This document shows, piece after piece, positions 1 through 7,739 of a DNA stretch of 46,186 nt (its first letter is position 1; each line of letters begins with the position of its first letter). The DNA is from Pseudanabaena sp. lw0831. GTDB taxonomy: Bacteria > Cyanobacteriota > Cyanobacteriia > Pseudanabaenales > Pseudanabaenaceae. The notes beneath the pieces are model-generated. The model was not told the DNA's origin. It saw only the letters and a program-made list of their open reading frames with translations, and made no database searches. The position numbers and the translations under genes were made by a program. Location of the stretch: NCBI RefSeq assembly GCF_016584665.1, contig NZ_BBJB01000001.1, positions 1 to 46,186 of the forward strand. Direction: 5' to 3'.

Positions 1-155
1 AGCCAGTTTACGCCCATCGACTCAGCACGTTCGATCATCATTTTGCGAGCGCGTTGCTTGGCTATGTTGAATAAAGGCGCGATCGCTAAGATGCCATTTA
101 CTAATCGAGAAGCTAATCCAATTTTGGGGTTAGGAGCTGAAGTGGTAACAGTCAT
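1..155 (-). CDS. class I SAM-dependent methyltransferase, N-terminal part only
   Basis: The frame starts at ATG (153-155 on the complement) and runs off the left edge, giving about 51 residues. The visible N-terminus (MTVTTSAPNPK, then a hydrophobic GLASRLVNGILAIAPLFN segment and a basic QRARKMMIERAE helix) resembles a conserved cyanobacterial family of class I methyltransferases that begins with a short amphipathic helix. No SAM-binding motif lies inside the window, so the assignment rests only on recalled N-terminal similarity. The substrate is unknown. Confidence 0.5.
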   Translation of the reverse strand, partial: MTVTTSAPNPKIGLASRLVNGILAIAPLFNIAKQRARKMMIERAESMGVNW

Positions 156-199
156 TTTAAATTTTTTAATTATAACCGCAGACATTATACCAATCTGAT

Positions 200-531
200 C
201 AGAAACTTATTTAAGAATTGAGCTAGATCCCCCCCAGCCCCCCTTGTAAAGGCTACGGTGTACACACAAGTCATAAAACCTAGCTAAGTCAACAATTATC
301 TGCCCCCTAGCCCCCAATTCTGGGGGAACAAGAAAATAAAATTCTTTCAAAGTCCCCCAGAATTGGGGGATTTAGGGGGCTTAAAGAGATCGAAACGTAG
401 ACAATTAGACTTGTGTGTACACGGCAGCTTGTAAAGGGGGGAGAATTAAATTCTTCCCCCTTTACAAGGGGGATTGAGGGGGATCTCTTAGAGCTTTTGA
501 CCGCAGAAAGTAATTCTTAAATGGGTTCTGA
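200..531. mobile_element. outer MITE-like inverted-repeat element
   Basis: Imperfect terminal inverted repeats (CAGAAAC...TTTAAGAATT at about 200-220, AATTCTTAAAT...TTCTG at about 512-531) enclose a second pair of arms: GATCCCCCCCAGCCCCCCTT at about 226-245 against AAGGGGGATTGAGGGGGATC at about 465-484. Nothing coding is visible. A further palindrome lies within it (CTTGTAAAGGGG at 428-439 against CCCCTTTACAAG at about 457-468). It is interrupted by the element at 253-427. No transposase is present, so it would need to be mobilised in trans. The exact ends are uncertain. Confidence 0.5.
253..427. mobile_element. inner 175-bp MITE with 10-bp target duplication
   Basis: The ends form a 20-bp terminal inverted repeat with two mismatches: CTACGGTGTACACACAAGTC at 253-272, and CTGCCGTGTACACACAAGTC read on the complement of 408-427. 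The element is flanked by an exact 10-bp direct repeat, CTTGTAAAGG, at 243-252 and 428-437, as expected for a target-site duplication inside the outer element. The interior holds a strong hairpin (arms 302-327 and 353-380, built on CCCCCAATTCTGGGGGA) and no ORF. Confidence 0.65.
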
Positions 532-538
532 AGCATGA

Positions 539-2287
539 CTACACTTTCGGGCGTTCGACATAATATGAACCAAGCACGATCGCATCCATACCAGTACGCA
601 AGAAACAGGCGATTGCCTCATCGGGAGTTCTGACCACTGGCTCATTTTCGTTTAAAGATGTATTTAAAATCATGGGTACACCAGTGCGCTGAGCAAAAGT
701 ATTAATTAAGTCCCAATACAGTGGATTAGTTTTATAGCTAACACTCTGTAAGCGACCAGTTCCATCGACATGAGTCACCGCAGGGATTTGCGATCGCTTT
801 TCAGATTTGATCTTAAATACCTTTTCCATAAACGGGGCAGGCGCATCGATCTCAAAATATTCACTAACTTTTTCCTCAAGAATACTTGGAGCAAAAGGTC
901 GAAATTTCTCACGAAACTTAATTTTTAGATTGATAATATCTCGCATATCAAGACGGCGCGGGTCGGCAACCAAAGACCGATTCCCCAATGCTCTTGCCCC
1001 AAACTCCATCCTACCCTGATACCAGCCAATCACCTTGCCAGCACACATCGCGTCCACAACTTTCTCTAACATAGCTTGGCGATCGCTTGGTTGACTTAAA
1101 GGCAAATAATGCGATCGTAAATTCTGTTTAGCGATCGCCTCTAGACACTCAGCCTCACTAAATTCTGAACCCCAATAGCCATGCTCCAGTACAAAATCAC
1201 GCGGCTGCTTCAGAACCTGATGCCACACATAAAAAGCTGCACCAAAGCAAGTCCCATTATCAGCAGCCCCAACGGGGGTATATACCTGCTTAAATGGAGT
1301 CTTTTGCGTGATTTTGCCATTGGCGACTGAATTCATTGCCACGCCACCAGCAAGGCAAAGGTTATCGCTTTTGGTGCGTTCCCACAAACGATTGAGGATA
1401 TGAAAAATGATTTCTTCGGTAACAACCTGTAATGATGTCGCAATATTCTGGTGTTTTTCCGTCATCTCCTCTTGAGGATGGCGTGGAGCACCAAACAGTT
1501 CTTCTAATTTTTGACTATGGAATGGTAAAACGGTCGGGCTTCCTCCAGTCCAATTCATTGATATCCCCTTTTTATGATGATTGAAGTAATCAAGATTTAG
1601 TTCTAGACCATCTCCTTTAGGATAGACAATTTGACGGAATTCTTCTAAATACGCAGGTTCACCATAGGGAGCAAGTCCCATAACTTTATACTCATCCCCA
1701 TAATTAGGAAATCCTAAATAAAGAGTAATGGCGTTATAGAGATATCCTAAGGAATGGGGAAAATAAGTGCGCTCAAAATATTGCAATTGGTTTCCATTCC
1801 CCATACCAGAGAGAGTACTGACAAAATCTCCCATACCATCGATTGATAGAATGGCGGCTTCTTCATATGGGGAAACAAAGAATGTACTTGCAAAGTGAGT
1901 GGAATGATGCTCTAGGGTGTGAATTACAGCTTTAATTTTCTCAGGTAATATATTGCAGGCGATCGCCAAATTATCTCGAATCCCTAAGCTTTTACTTTGT
2001 TTGCCGAAGCGATCGATTAATGAAGATAGAGAAGGATGTTGTTGTAATGTAAATAATAGTTTGCGGTTTAAGTTAGCTTTGGGGTTATAAGACACCGCAA
2101 CATGATCTAACTGGGTAGCATCAATACCACCAACTTGTAAGCAATAACGAATTGATTCAGAGGGAAATCCTGCCCAATGTTTGATTCTGGTAAAGCGCTC
2201 TTCTTCAATGGCAGCAACCATTTGTCCATTTTGGATTAGGCTTGCAGAACTATCACCGTGATATGCATTGACACCTAAGATGTTCAT
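539..2287 (-). CDS. NodU/CmcH/TobZ-type carbamoyltransferase
   Basis: The 582-residue protein transfers a carbamoyl group from carbamoyl phosphate to a hydroxylated small molecule in the characterised members of this family. It opens with NILGVNAYHGDSSASLI and EEERFTRIKH, typical of the N-terminal Kae1-like domain. LEHHSTHFASTFF and SIDGMGDF follow (metal and adenylate site), then LAGGVAMNSVANGK near residue 315. The C-terminal YrdC-like domain contains GRMEFGARALGNRSLVADPR and KFREKFRPFAPSIL. Length is normal for the family. The ATG at 2285-2287 is the natural start. The acceptor substrate cannot be read from the sequence and no biosynthetic cluster surrounds it. Confidence 0.9.
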   Translation of the reverse strand: MNILGVNAYHGDSSASLIQNGQMVAAIEEERFTRIKHWAGFPSESIRYCLQVGGIDATQLDHVAVSYNPKANLNRKLLFTLQQHPSLSSLIDRFGKQSKSLGIRDNLAIACNILPEKIKAVIHTLEHHSTHFASTFFVSPYEEAAILSIDGMGDFVSTLSGMGNGNQLQYFERTYFPHSLGYLYNAITLYLGFPNYGDEYKVMGLAPYGEPAYLEEFRQIVYPKGDGLELNLDYFNHHKKGISMNWTGGSPTVLPFHSQKLEELFGAPRHPQEEMTEKHQNIATSLQVVTEEIIFHILNRLWERTKSDNLCLAGGVAMNSVANGKITQKTPFKQVYTPVGAADNGTCFGAAFYVWHQVLKQPRDFVLEHGYWGSEFSEAECLEAIAKQNLRSHYLPLSQPSDRQAMLEKVVDAMCAGKVIGWYQGRMEFGARALGNRSLVADPRRLDMRDIINLKIKFREKFRPFAPSILEEKVSEYFEIDAPAPFMEKVFKIKSEKRSQIPAVTHVDGTGRLQSVSYKTNPLYWDLINTFAQRTGVPMILNTSLNENEPVVRTPDEAIACFLRTGMDAIVLGSYYVERPKV

Positions 2288-2375
2288 TAATATTTCGTTA
2301 CTACAGCAGTTATTGTCGCAATCAATGTTGATTGCTATACAATATTAGAGCTTTTTGAATGGTCGAGTTTTTTCT

Positions 2376-2753
2376 ATGCAAGTTTGGGTATTGCTGTTTA
2401 ACGCTAACACCGATAACGAAGGTATTTATACTCTAGAAATTGAGGGCAACAACATTATTGTCGCCTTTGAGCAAGAGGATGACGCGATTCGTTATGCAGG
2501 TCTATTGGAAGCACAAGATTTTTTGTCGCCTACAGTTGAACGCATCGACAAGCAAGATTTAGAAGAATTTTGTGAAGAGGCAGGCTATGACTTAAACATC
2601 GTGCCAACTGATGCGCTGTTGGTTCCTCCTGAAAAAAATGTTGATAAAACTGATTGGTCTAGCGATCGCGATTTACCAGAATCTGATGATGAGGATGAGG
2701 TAGAAGATCCCGTAATTGCCATGATGCGTCGTCGTCTAGAGAATTTACTGTAG
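2376..2753 (+). CDS. DUF3110 family protein
   Basis: The 125-residue protein begins MQVWVLLFNANTDNEGIYTL, which fits the start of the cyanobacterial/plastid DUF3110 family. An in-frame TTG at 2355 would add seven residues, but the ATG at 2376 matches family length better. The N-terminal two thirds look like a compact alpha/beta domain. The tail is very acidic (ESDDEDEVEDP) and ends in a short basic helix (MMRRRLENLL). Function is unknown. It is followed at 32 bases by the thioesterase gene, so co-transcription is plausible. Confidence 0.8.
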   Translation: MQVWVLLFNANTDNEGIYTLEIEGNNIIVAFEQEDDAIRYAGLLEAQDFLSPTVERIDKQDLEEFCEEAGYDLNIVPTDALLVPPEKNVDKTDWSSDRDLPESDDEDEVEDPVIAMMRRRLENLL

Positions 2754-2784
2754 TGATTCTCAATTTGTTATAGGTATTACCACT

Positions 2785-3267
2785 ATGTCAGATCTGCCTT
2801 CCAATACTTTAACCAACGTCATTACCAAATTTGAACCACCTACTGAAGACAATGAAAGTGATGGTTGGTTTAACTATGCAGTGCGTGTTTATCCACATCA
2901 CACCGACTATGCAGGCGTAGTGTGGCATGGCACTTATCTAACTTGGATGGAAGAAGCACGGGTAGAATGCTTGCGAACTGTTGGCATGAGCTTTGAAGAG
3001 TTAGTCTCAGCAGGTGTGGACTTACCCGTTGCCGAGATGAACCTGCGCTATCACCGTTCAGCGCGGATGGGAGATGATGTGCTAGTGATGACTAGGCTTG
3101 TGCCAGATAAAGTGCGTCTGAACTGGGAATATCAAATTCGCACTGAAACAGATCTATGTGTAACAGCAGTGGTTACCCTCGTACCTGTAGATTTTGAAAA
3201 ACGTAAGTTGTTGCGATCGCTACCAAGTTCATTAGAAGGGGCGATCGCCAAACTTACAGGAATTTAA
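2785..3267 (+). CDS. hotdog-fold acyl-CoA thioesterase (4HBT family)
   Basis: The 160-residue protein hydrolyses an acyl-CoA thioester. It has the 4-hydroxybenzoyl-CoA thioesterase signature: HHTDYAGVVWHGTYLTWMEE holds the catalytic-loop Asp, followed by the hotdog helix ARVECLRTVG. In cyanobacteria a related protein (Slr0204 type) releases 1,4-dihydroxy-2-naphthoate from its CoA ester in phylloquinone synthesis. That role is possible here but is inference, since other YbgC-like thioesterases share the motif. The N-terminal 25 residues are extra and probably flexible. Confidence 0.85.
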   Translation: MSDLPSNTLTNVITKFEPPTEDNESDGWFNYAVRVYPHHTDYAGVVWHGTYLTWMEEARVECLRTVGMSFEELVSAGVDLPVAEMNLRYHRSARMGDDVLVMTRLVPDKVRLNWEYQIRTETDLCVTAVVTLVPVDFEKRKLLRSLPSSLEGAIAKLTGI

Positions 3268-3275
3268 AAACACTA

Positions 3276-3310
3276 AGCTATGGTGCGGCGCGAAGCGCCG
3301 CACCATAGCT
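3276..3310. terminator. hairpin between thioesterase gene and argJ
   Basis: A 16-bp perfect stem with a 3-base loop (AGCTATGGTGCGGCGC-gaa-GCGCCGCACCATAGCT). It carries the GCGGCGCGAAGCGCCGC tip seen at several other places in the window. There is no U-tract, so it may block readthrough or protect the 3' end rather than act as a classical terminator. Confidence 0.6.
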
Positions 3311-3336
3311 AATTCATTGAGGAAATCAATCAAATC

Positions 3337-4548
3337 ATGGCAAATTGGCAAGTAATTACAGGCGGCGTGACCGCAGCAAAGGGCTATAAAGCCGCAGGGA
3401 TTACAGCAGGACTAAAACCATCGGGCGCACCTGACCTAACTTTGATCGCCTCCGATGTCCCTGCGATCGCCGCAGGTGTATTTACCAAGTCTTGTGTCAG
3501 AGCCGCCTGTGTGGACTTTAACCGCGAAGTATTAGCTAAGGGCGGCTACGTTAGCACGATCCTTTGCAATGCGGGTCAAGCCAATGCCAGCACAGGCGCA
3601 GAGGGCTGGCGCAATGCCGTTGAATGTGCAGAACTTGTCAAGAAAGCTTTGAATACCGCAGACGGCGTTTTGGTGGCTTCTACTGGTGTCATCGGCAAGC
3701 AATTGCTGATGGACAAGATGCGGGCAGGCATTGCCAAAATTGTGCCATTAATTTCGCCCGATGGTGGTGAAGATGCTTCGCGATCGATCATGACCACTGA
3801 CACTGTGCCCAAAAGTATTGCCTTAGAAACTGCGATCGATGGCAAACCCGTTAGAATTGGCGGCATCTGCAAAGGATCAGGGATGATTCACCCGAATATG
3901 GCGACGATGCTTGGCTTTGTTACCTGTGATGCTGCTGTAGAGCCGAAGCTTTGGCAAAAAATGTTGTCTAGTTCTATCGATGCGAGTTTCAACCAAGTTA
4001 CTGTCGATGGAGATACCAGCACCAATGACATGGTGTTGGCGCTCTGCAATGGTCAGTCTGGCGTAACTGTTGATGATGAAAATTCTGATGCAGCACAGCA
4101 ACTACAGTCCATGCTAAAGGAAGTCTGTATGAGTTTAGCCAAGGAGATCGCCCGTGATGGTGAAGGGGCAACCTGCATGATCGAGGTTAATGTTACAGGT
4201 GCATCTAGCACTGAGGCTGCTCGTCAAATCGCCAAGACCATTGTCGGTTCATCGCTGGTAAAATCCGCAATTTTTGGGAACGATCCTAACTGGGGCAGAA
4301 TTGCCGCCGCCGCAGGGCGATCGGGCGTTGATTTCAATCAAGATCTGTTGAATATTCAACTGGGTGATTTTGTGATGATGAAGGATGGCACACCGCAGGA
4401 ATACGATCGCAGCGCCGCTAGTGACTATCTCAAAAATGACACTGTAATTATCAATGTTGGTGTCGGTGATGGTAATGGCGATGGCACTGCATGGGGCTGT
4501 GACCTCAGCTACGATTACGTCAAGATCAACGCTGAATATACAACTTAA
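3337..4548 (+). CDS. argJ: arginine biosynthesis bifunctional protein ArgJ
   Basis: The 403-residue enzyme is ornithine acetyltransferase, probably also N-acetylglutamate synthase, in the cyclic arginine pathway. It is made as one chain that cuts itself into alpha and beta subunits. The autocleavage site is visible as HPNMATMLGF, with Thr190 the predicted nucleophile. FGNDPNWGRI and the N-terminal GVTAAKGYKAAGI are further family signatures. Length is normal and no residue looks damaged. The start ATG follows a GAGG ribosome-binding site (GAGGAAATCAATCAAATCATG). The gene is monocistronic, between two hairpins. Confidence 0.95.
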   Translation: MANWQVITGGVTAAKGYKAAGITAGLKPSGAPDLTLIASDVPAIAAGVFTKSCVRAACVDFNREVLAKGGYVSTILCNAGQANASTGAEGWRNAVECAELVKKALNTADGVLVASTGVIGKQLLMDKMRAGIAKIVPLISPDGGEDASRSIMTTDTVPKSIALETAIDGKPVRIGGICKGSGMIHPNMATMLGFVTCDAAVEPKLWQKMLSSSIDASFNQVTVDGDTSTNDMVLALCNGQSGVTVDDENSDAAQQLQSMLKEVCMSLAKEIARDGEGATCMIEVNVTGASSTEAARQIAKTIVGSSLVKSAIFGNDPNWGRIAAAAGRSGVDFNQDLLNIQLGDFVMMKDGTPQEYDRSAASDYLKNDTVIINVGVGDGNGDGTAWGCDLSYDYVKINAEYTT

Positions 4549-4581
4549 AAAAGAGGCGTGCCAAGCACGCCTCTTTTTTTT
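4547..4581 (+). terminator. argJ rho-independent terminator
   Basis: A 14-bp perfect stem, AAAAAAGAGGCGTG / CACGCCTCTTTTTT, with a 5-base loop and a long T-run. It begins within the argJ stop codon. This is a classical intrinsic terminator shape. Confidence 0.85.
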
Positions 4582-4675
4582 ATACACCACAAACAATCGT
4601 GGGTTGCTTTTTGAAAATTAAGGTTTTTGAGATCGCTAATATAGCAATGTACTTGGTACAAATAGCCCTTTCGGA

Positions 4676-4700
4676 GAACTGCTTTTGGGGAAAGCAGTTC
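4676..4700. terminator. small hairpin at the end of the arsS-like gene
   Basis: GAACTGCTTT (4676-4685) pairs with AAAGCAGTTC (4691-4700). The hairpin overlaps the radical SAM gene's stop codon on the minus strand. It has no clear U-tract, so termination is only a guess. Confidence 0.4.
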
Positions 4701-5691
4701 ATAGCAATGCCCCACCGCAGCTAGATCCACTTCCTGCGGTGCAACCATAGCAATAATCATCGGTTTGAATTTTTTGAATGATATCTAAAGAGCCTAGTTC
4801 TAAAATTTTTGCCACGGTCAGATATTCACCATTAGGCGATCTCGCTGGCAAATTCTCCATTTGATTAAAATCACAATCATAGATATTGCCTTGATAATCA
4901 ACGGAAAGCTGGTTTCGACACATTAAGCGATCGAGAGTGTCAGGATTAAAATGAGATTCTAAAAACTGCGAATATTCTTCTTCTAATTTGCGATGACGCA
5001 AATGAAACTTAGTTCTGCCAATGGGAAGATTGGCAATTGTAAATAAGTTATTAAACACAATTCCAAAATGCTCTTGCAGATGGGTTTTATAAGCTATTTC
5101 TAAACCTTGTTGCTTGGGAGCAAGGGCAAATTTATTAGAATTGGGAAGTGGTGGATTGTATACCAAATCTAAAATTAAGTCAGGATCAGAACCATAGCCA
5201 AGGCGATTTAACCATTGCAAAGCCTGAATTGATTGATCAAATACACCTTTGCCTCGCATCTTATCTACATTGTCTTCAAGATAGCAAGGCATAGAAGCGA
5301 CAACACGCACTTGATTTTGAGCAAAGAATTCAGGTACATCGCTATATCCCTTTTCAAAATAAATTGTCAAATTAGAACGTGCGATCGCTTCTTTGCCAAG
5401 TTCTCTCGCCGCCTTAACCAATGCACGAAATCCATACAACATCTCTGGAGCGCCCCCCGTCAGATCTACTGTCTGAATCTGTGGAAACCGATGAATGATT
5501 TCAATTAACTGTTGGCAAATATCTGGCGTTAATTCTTCGGTACGAGTCGGACTAGCTTCGACATGACAGTGAGTACAAGCAAGATTACAAATTTTACCTA
5601 AATTGATCTGCAATATCGAAATCTGATGTTTTAAAAATGGAGCTTTCAGTTTTTGAGAAAATGGCGTGATCGCGATCGCAGGAACTTGCAT
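4699..5691 (-). CDS. arsS: ArsS-type radical SAM / Cys-rich protein
   Basis: The 330-residue protein has the radical SAM cluster motif CNLACTHC (Cys35, Cys39, Cys42), DLTGGAPE for SAM contact, and the diagnostic Cys-rich C-terminus YGCTAGSGSSCGGALL. This is the architecture of the arsenosugar biosynthesis family ArsS, which in characterised cyanobacteria adds a SAM-derived 5'-deoxyadenosyl group to methylated arsenic. The start ATG is at 5689-5691. The usual partner, the methyltransferase ArsM, is not next to it. It lies 26 bases from the HPt gene on the same strand. The family call is firm; the arsenic role is inferred from the family. Confidence 0.82.
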   Translation of the reverse strand: MQVPAIAITPFSQKLKAPFLKHQISILQINLGKICNLACTHCHVEASPTRTEELTPDICQQLIEIIHRFPQIQTVDLTGGAPEMLYGFRALVKAARELGKEAIARSNLTIYFEKGYSDVPEFFAQNQVRVVASMPCYLEDNVDKMRGKGVFDQSIQALQWLNRLGYGSDPDLILDLVYNPPLPNSNKFALAPKQQGLEIAYKTHLQEHFGIVFNNLFTIANLPIGRTKFHLRHRKLEEEYSQFLESHFNPDTLDRLMCRNQLSVDYQGNIYDCDFNQMENLPARSPNGEYLTVAKILELGSLDIIQKIQTDDYCYGCTAGSGSSCGGALL

Positions 5692-5717
5692 AGATTAGCA
5701 ATCTAGTTAATGTGTGA

Positions 5718-6149
5718 TCATTGTGCCATAAACTCAAGGATAAGGGCTTGGATCGCCTTAATTACCTCATCATATTCATTATTCAGGAGATTTAAAACAT
5801 CAGCAGAAACTGTGATTTCTCCTGTTTTGCCAACTTTTTCTAAATACTTACTGATTTGAGACAGTCTAGTTGCCCCAATGCTGGTACTAGTCGATTTTAG
5901 AGAATGTGAAGCAATTGTAAATTTATAAGCATCTTGTTCAGTAAAAGCAGCCTGAATTTCATCCATCAAATTTTCGGCTGAATTAAGATAGATCGTCACT
6001 ATGTCTGAAAAGATTAAATCGTCGCCAATTGTTTCTCTCAAGTCTTGAAACAAGGCGATATCCAGTGTTTGTAAATCTATAAACTCTGGATAATCATGCA
6101 GCAGATTAATTGCCTTCGCGATCGCATTATCCGCCACATTCTCAAGCAT
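5718..6149 (-). CDS. Hpt (histidine phosphotransfer) domain protein
   Basis: The protein is 143 residues from the ATG at 6147-6149; a TTG 20 codons upstream (6209) is possible but less likely. It is an all-helical four-helix-bundle type. The phosphoacceptor motif is ASHSLKSTSTSIGATRL with His82 (counted from the ATG), the canonical HSLKSxxxxxGA pattern. It would relay phosphate between a hybrid histidine kinase and a response regulator. The hybrid kinase at 22357-25848 has no Hpt domain of its own, so pairing is conceivable but unproved. Confidence 0.85.
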   Translation of the reverse strand: MLENVADNAIAKAINLLHDYPEFIDLQTLDIALFQDLRETIGDDLIFSDIVTIYLNSAENLMDEIQAAFTEQDAYKFTIASHSLKSTSTSIGATRLSQISKYLEKVGKTGEITVSADVLNLLNNEYDEVIKAIQALILEFMAQ

Positions 6150-6313
6150 GGTCTTGTTCCCTGATGTAACAATTAAATGGTATTTGGCAAGACTTACCCC
6201 GCTTTGCAATCAAACCTGAAACAATAAACTTTTTAAGAAATTAATTGTAGTTCTTTTGATCGAAAGCTTGTGTAACTTAATTATTTTTGCTAAATCCAGT
6301 AATCCGAATTTAA

Positions 6314-6364
6314 GGATATAGCGATTTTCATTTTGCCGTAGGCAAAATGAAAATCGCTATATCC
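6314..6364. terminator. 24-bp perfect hairpin at the aminotransferase 3' end
   Basis: Arms 6314-6337 and 6341-6364 are perfectly complementary, with the 3-base loop GTA at the tip GCC-GTA-GGC. The hairpin touches the stop codon of the aminotransferase gene on the minus strand. The stem is far longer than a typical intrinsic terminator. Confidence 0.65.
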
Positions 6365-7521
6365 TATAGATTGAATTTACGCAGGTTTTCGACCGCAGCT
6401 TCAATTGTGCTATCTTTTTTGGCGAAACAGAACCTTAAGCCATTTACCTTGTCACGATCAGGTTGACTAAAACAACTACCTGGGACAGCAGCAACTAAGG
6501 CTTCTTTGGCGAGGCGAAAAGCTGCACTTTCTGCATCTGGCGCGATCGCGGAGCTATCAGTCCAGATGTAATACGCGCCTCTAGGCATTACAGGAGATAG
6601 CCCTAGTTCCACTAAGGCTGGGTAAAGCATATCTCGCTTACGTTTGTAATCTAATGCTAACTTGGTGAAATATTCGCGTCCAAACTCCATGGCAGTCAAG
6701 GCTGCATGTTGCAAAGGTGCGGGGGCGCAAATCGTAATAAAGTCATGAATCCGCCGCATCGCTGCCGTCAGTTCTGGATTTGCGACGGTGTAGCCTAGCC
6801 GCCAGCCTGTGATACAAAAAGTTTTTGAGAATCCATTCACGACAATCGTGCGATCGCGCATTCCTTCAATGCTCATTAGGCTAACATGTTCGCCTTCATA
6901 GATGATGTATTCGTAAATTTCATCAGTAATTGCATAGACATCATACTGTTGGCAGAGCTTAGCGATTAGTTCTAGTTCTGTCCTCGTCCAGACTTTGCCC
7001 GTGGGATTGGCTGGACTATTAATGATTACAGCTTTAATTCCCTTCTTAAATGCAGGCTCAAGGATTTCTTGGGTGATTTCCCATTGAGGTGGTTGCAGCG
7101 TAATAAATTCAGGAATACCGCCAACAGTCGCCAGATTGGGGATGTAATTTTCGTAAAATGGCTCAAAAATTAAGACGCGATCGCCTTGATTGATCAGTGT
7201 CATCAGGGCAATATTTAGCCCTTCAGTCGCACCACAACAAACGGTGACTTCTGTATCAGGGTCAATGGTGATTTGGTTGTCGCGTTGCATTTTTGCAGCG
7301 ATCGCCATGCGCAACTTGTCCCAGCCCCAACTATCAGCATATTGATTAAAATCCGATGCGATCGCTGCTCTTGCGGATTCTTTGATCGCTTCTGGAGCAG
7401 GGAAATCGGGTAATCCTTGAGCAAGGTTAATTGCCCCAAACTTTTCACAATAGCGGGAAGCTTCGCGAATTTGTGATTCTTTAATTTGAATAGCGCGTTG
7501 TGATAGCGAAACAGTAGTCAA
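6364..7521 (-). CDS. PLP-dependent class I aminotransferase (KAT/methionine aminotransferase-like)
   Basis: A fold-type I aminotransferase of about 385 residues. It shows NLAQGLPDFPAPE near the N-terminus, the substrate-binding motif INSPANPTGKVW, and FSKTFCITGWRLGY, in which Lys forms the internal aldimine with PLP. The pattern IKESQIREASRYCEKFGAIN resembles kynurenine aminotransferase / cysteine-S-conjugate beta-lyase and methionine aminotransferase enzymes rather than AspC. The frame extends to an ATG at 7578, but that start lies inside the hairpin at 7545-7575 and adds residues that do not fit the family. The TTG at 7519-7521, preceded by AGAG, is preferred with moderate certainty. Substrate is unknown. 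Confidence 0.85.
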   Translation of the reverse strand: MTTVSLSQRAIQIKESQIREASRYCEKFGAINLAQGLPDFPAPEAIKESARAAIASDFNQYADSWGWDKLRMAIAAKMQRDNQITIDPDTEVTVCCGATEGLNIALMTLINQGDRVLIFEPFYENYIPNLATVGGIPEFITLQPPQWEITQEILEPAFKKGIKAVIINSPANPTGKVWTRTELELIAKLCQQYDVYAITDEIYEYIIYEGEHVSLMSIEGMRDRTIVVNGFSKTFCITGWRLGYTVANPELTAAMRRIHDFITICAPAPLQHAALTAMEFGREYFTKLALDYKRKRDMLYPALVELGLSPVMPRGAYYIWTDSSAIAPDAESAAFRLAKEALVAAVPGSCFSQPDRDKVNGLRFCFAKKDSTIEAAVENLRKFNL

Positions 7522-7544
7522 GGTAATATCTCTAAACTTCAAAA

Positions 7545-7575
7545 AGTAAAAGCGGCGCGATGCGCCGCCTTTACT
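7545..7575. terminator. hairpin in the aminotransferase leader
   Basis: AGTAAAAGCGGCGC-gat-GCGCCGCCTTTACT is a stem of about 14 bp with one mismatch and the recurrent GCGGCGC tip. It lies just upstream of the preferred aminotransferase start and would be transcribed in its leader, so it could also act as an attenuator. Confidence 0.5.
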
Positions 7576-7739
7576 CAATCCTAAGCGAAATTGCTATGGC
7601 TGGTCAAGGATTGAATTTTTCTAAAATTTTGGCTTATTTAAGTAACAATGCTCATGGTTAACACATCGCACCTGATCGCCCTGTAGTAAACTGACTTTAA
7701 AAGGATCTCTACAATAAACTTTGCGTTCAAACGCGACCT

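Noticed and set aside
7522-7578. N-terminal extension of the aminotransferase to the ATG at 7578
   Set aside because: The extension is encoded by a GC-rich hairpin and does not resemble the family N-terminus.
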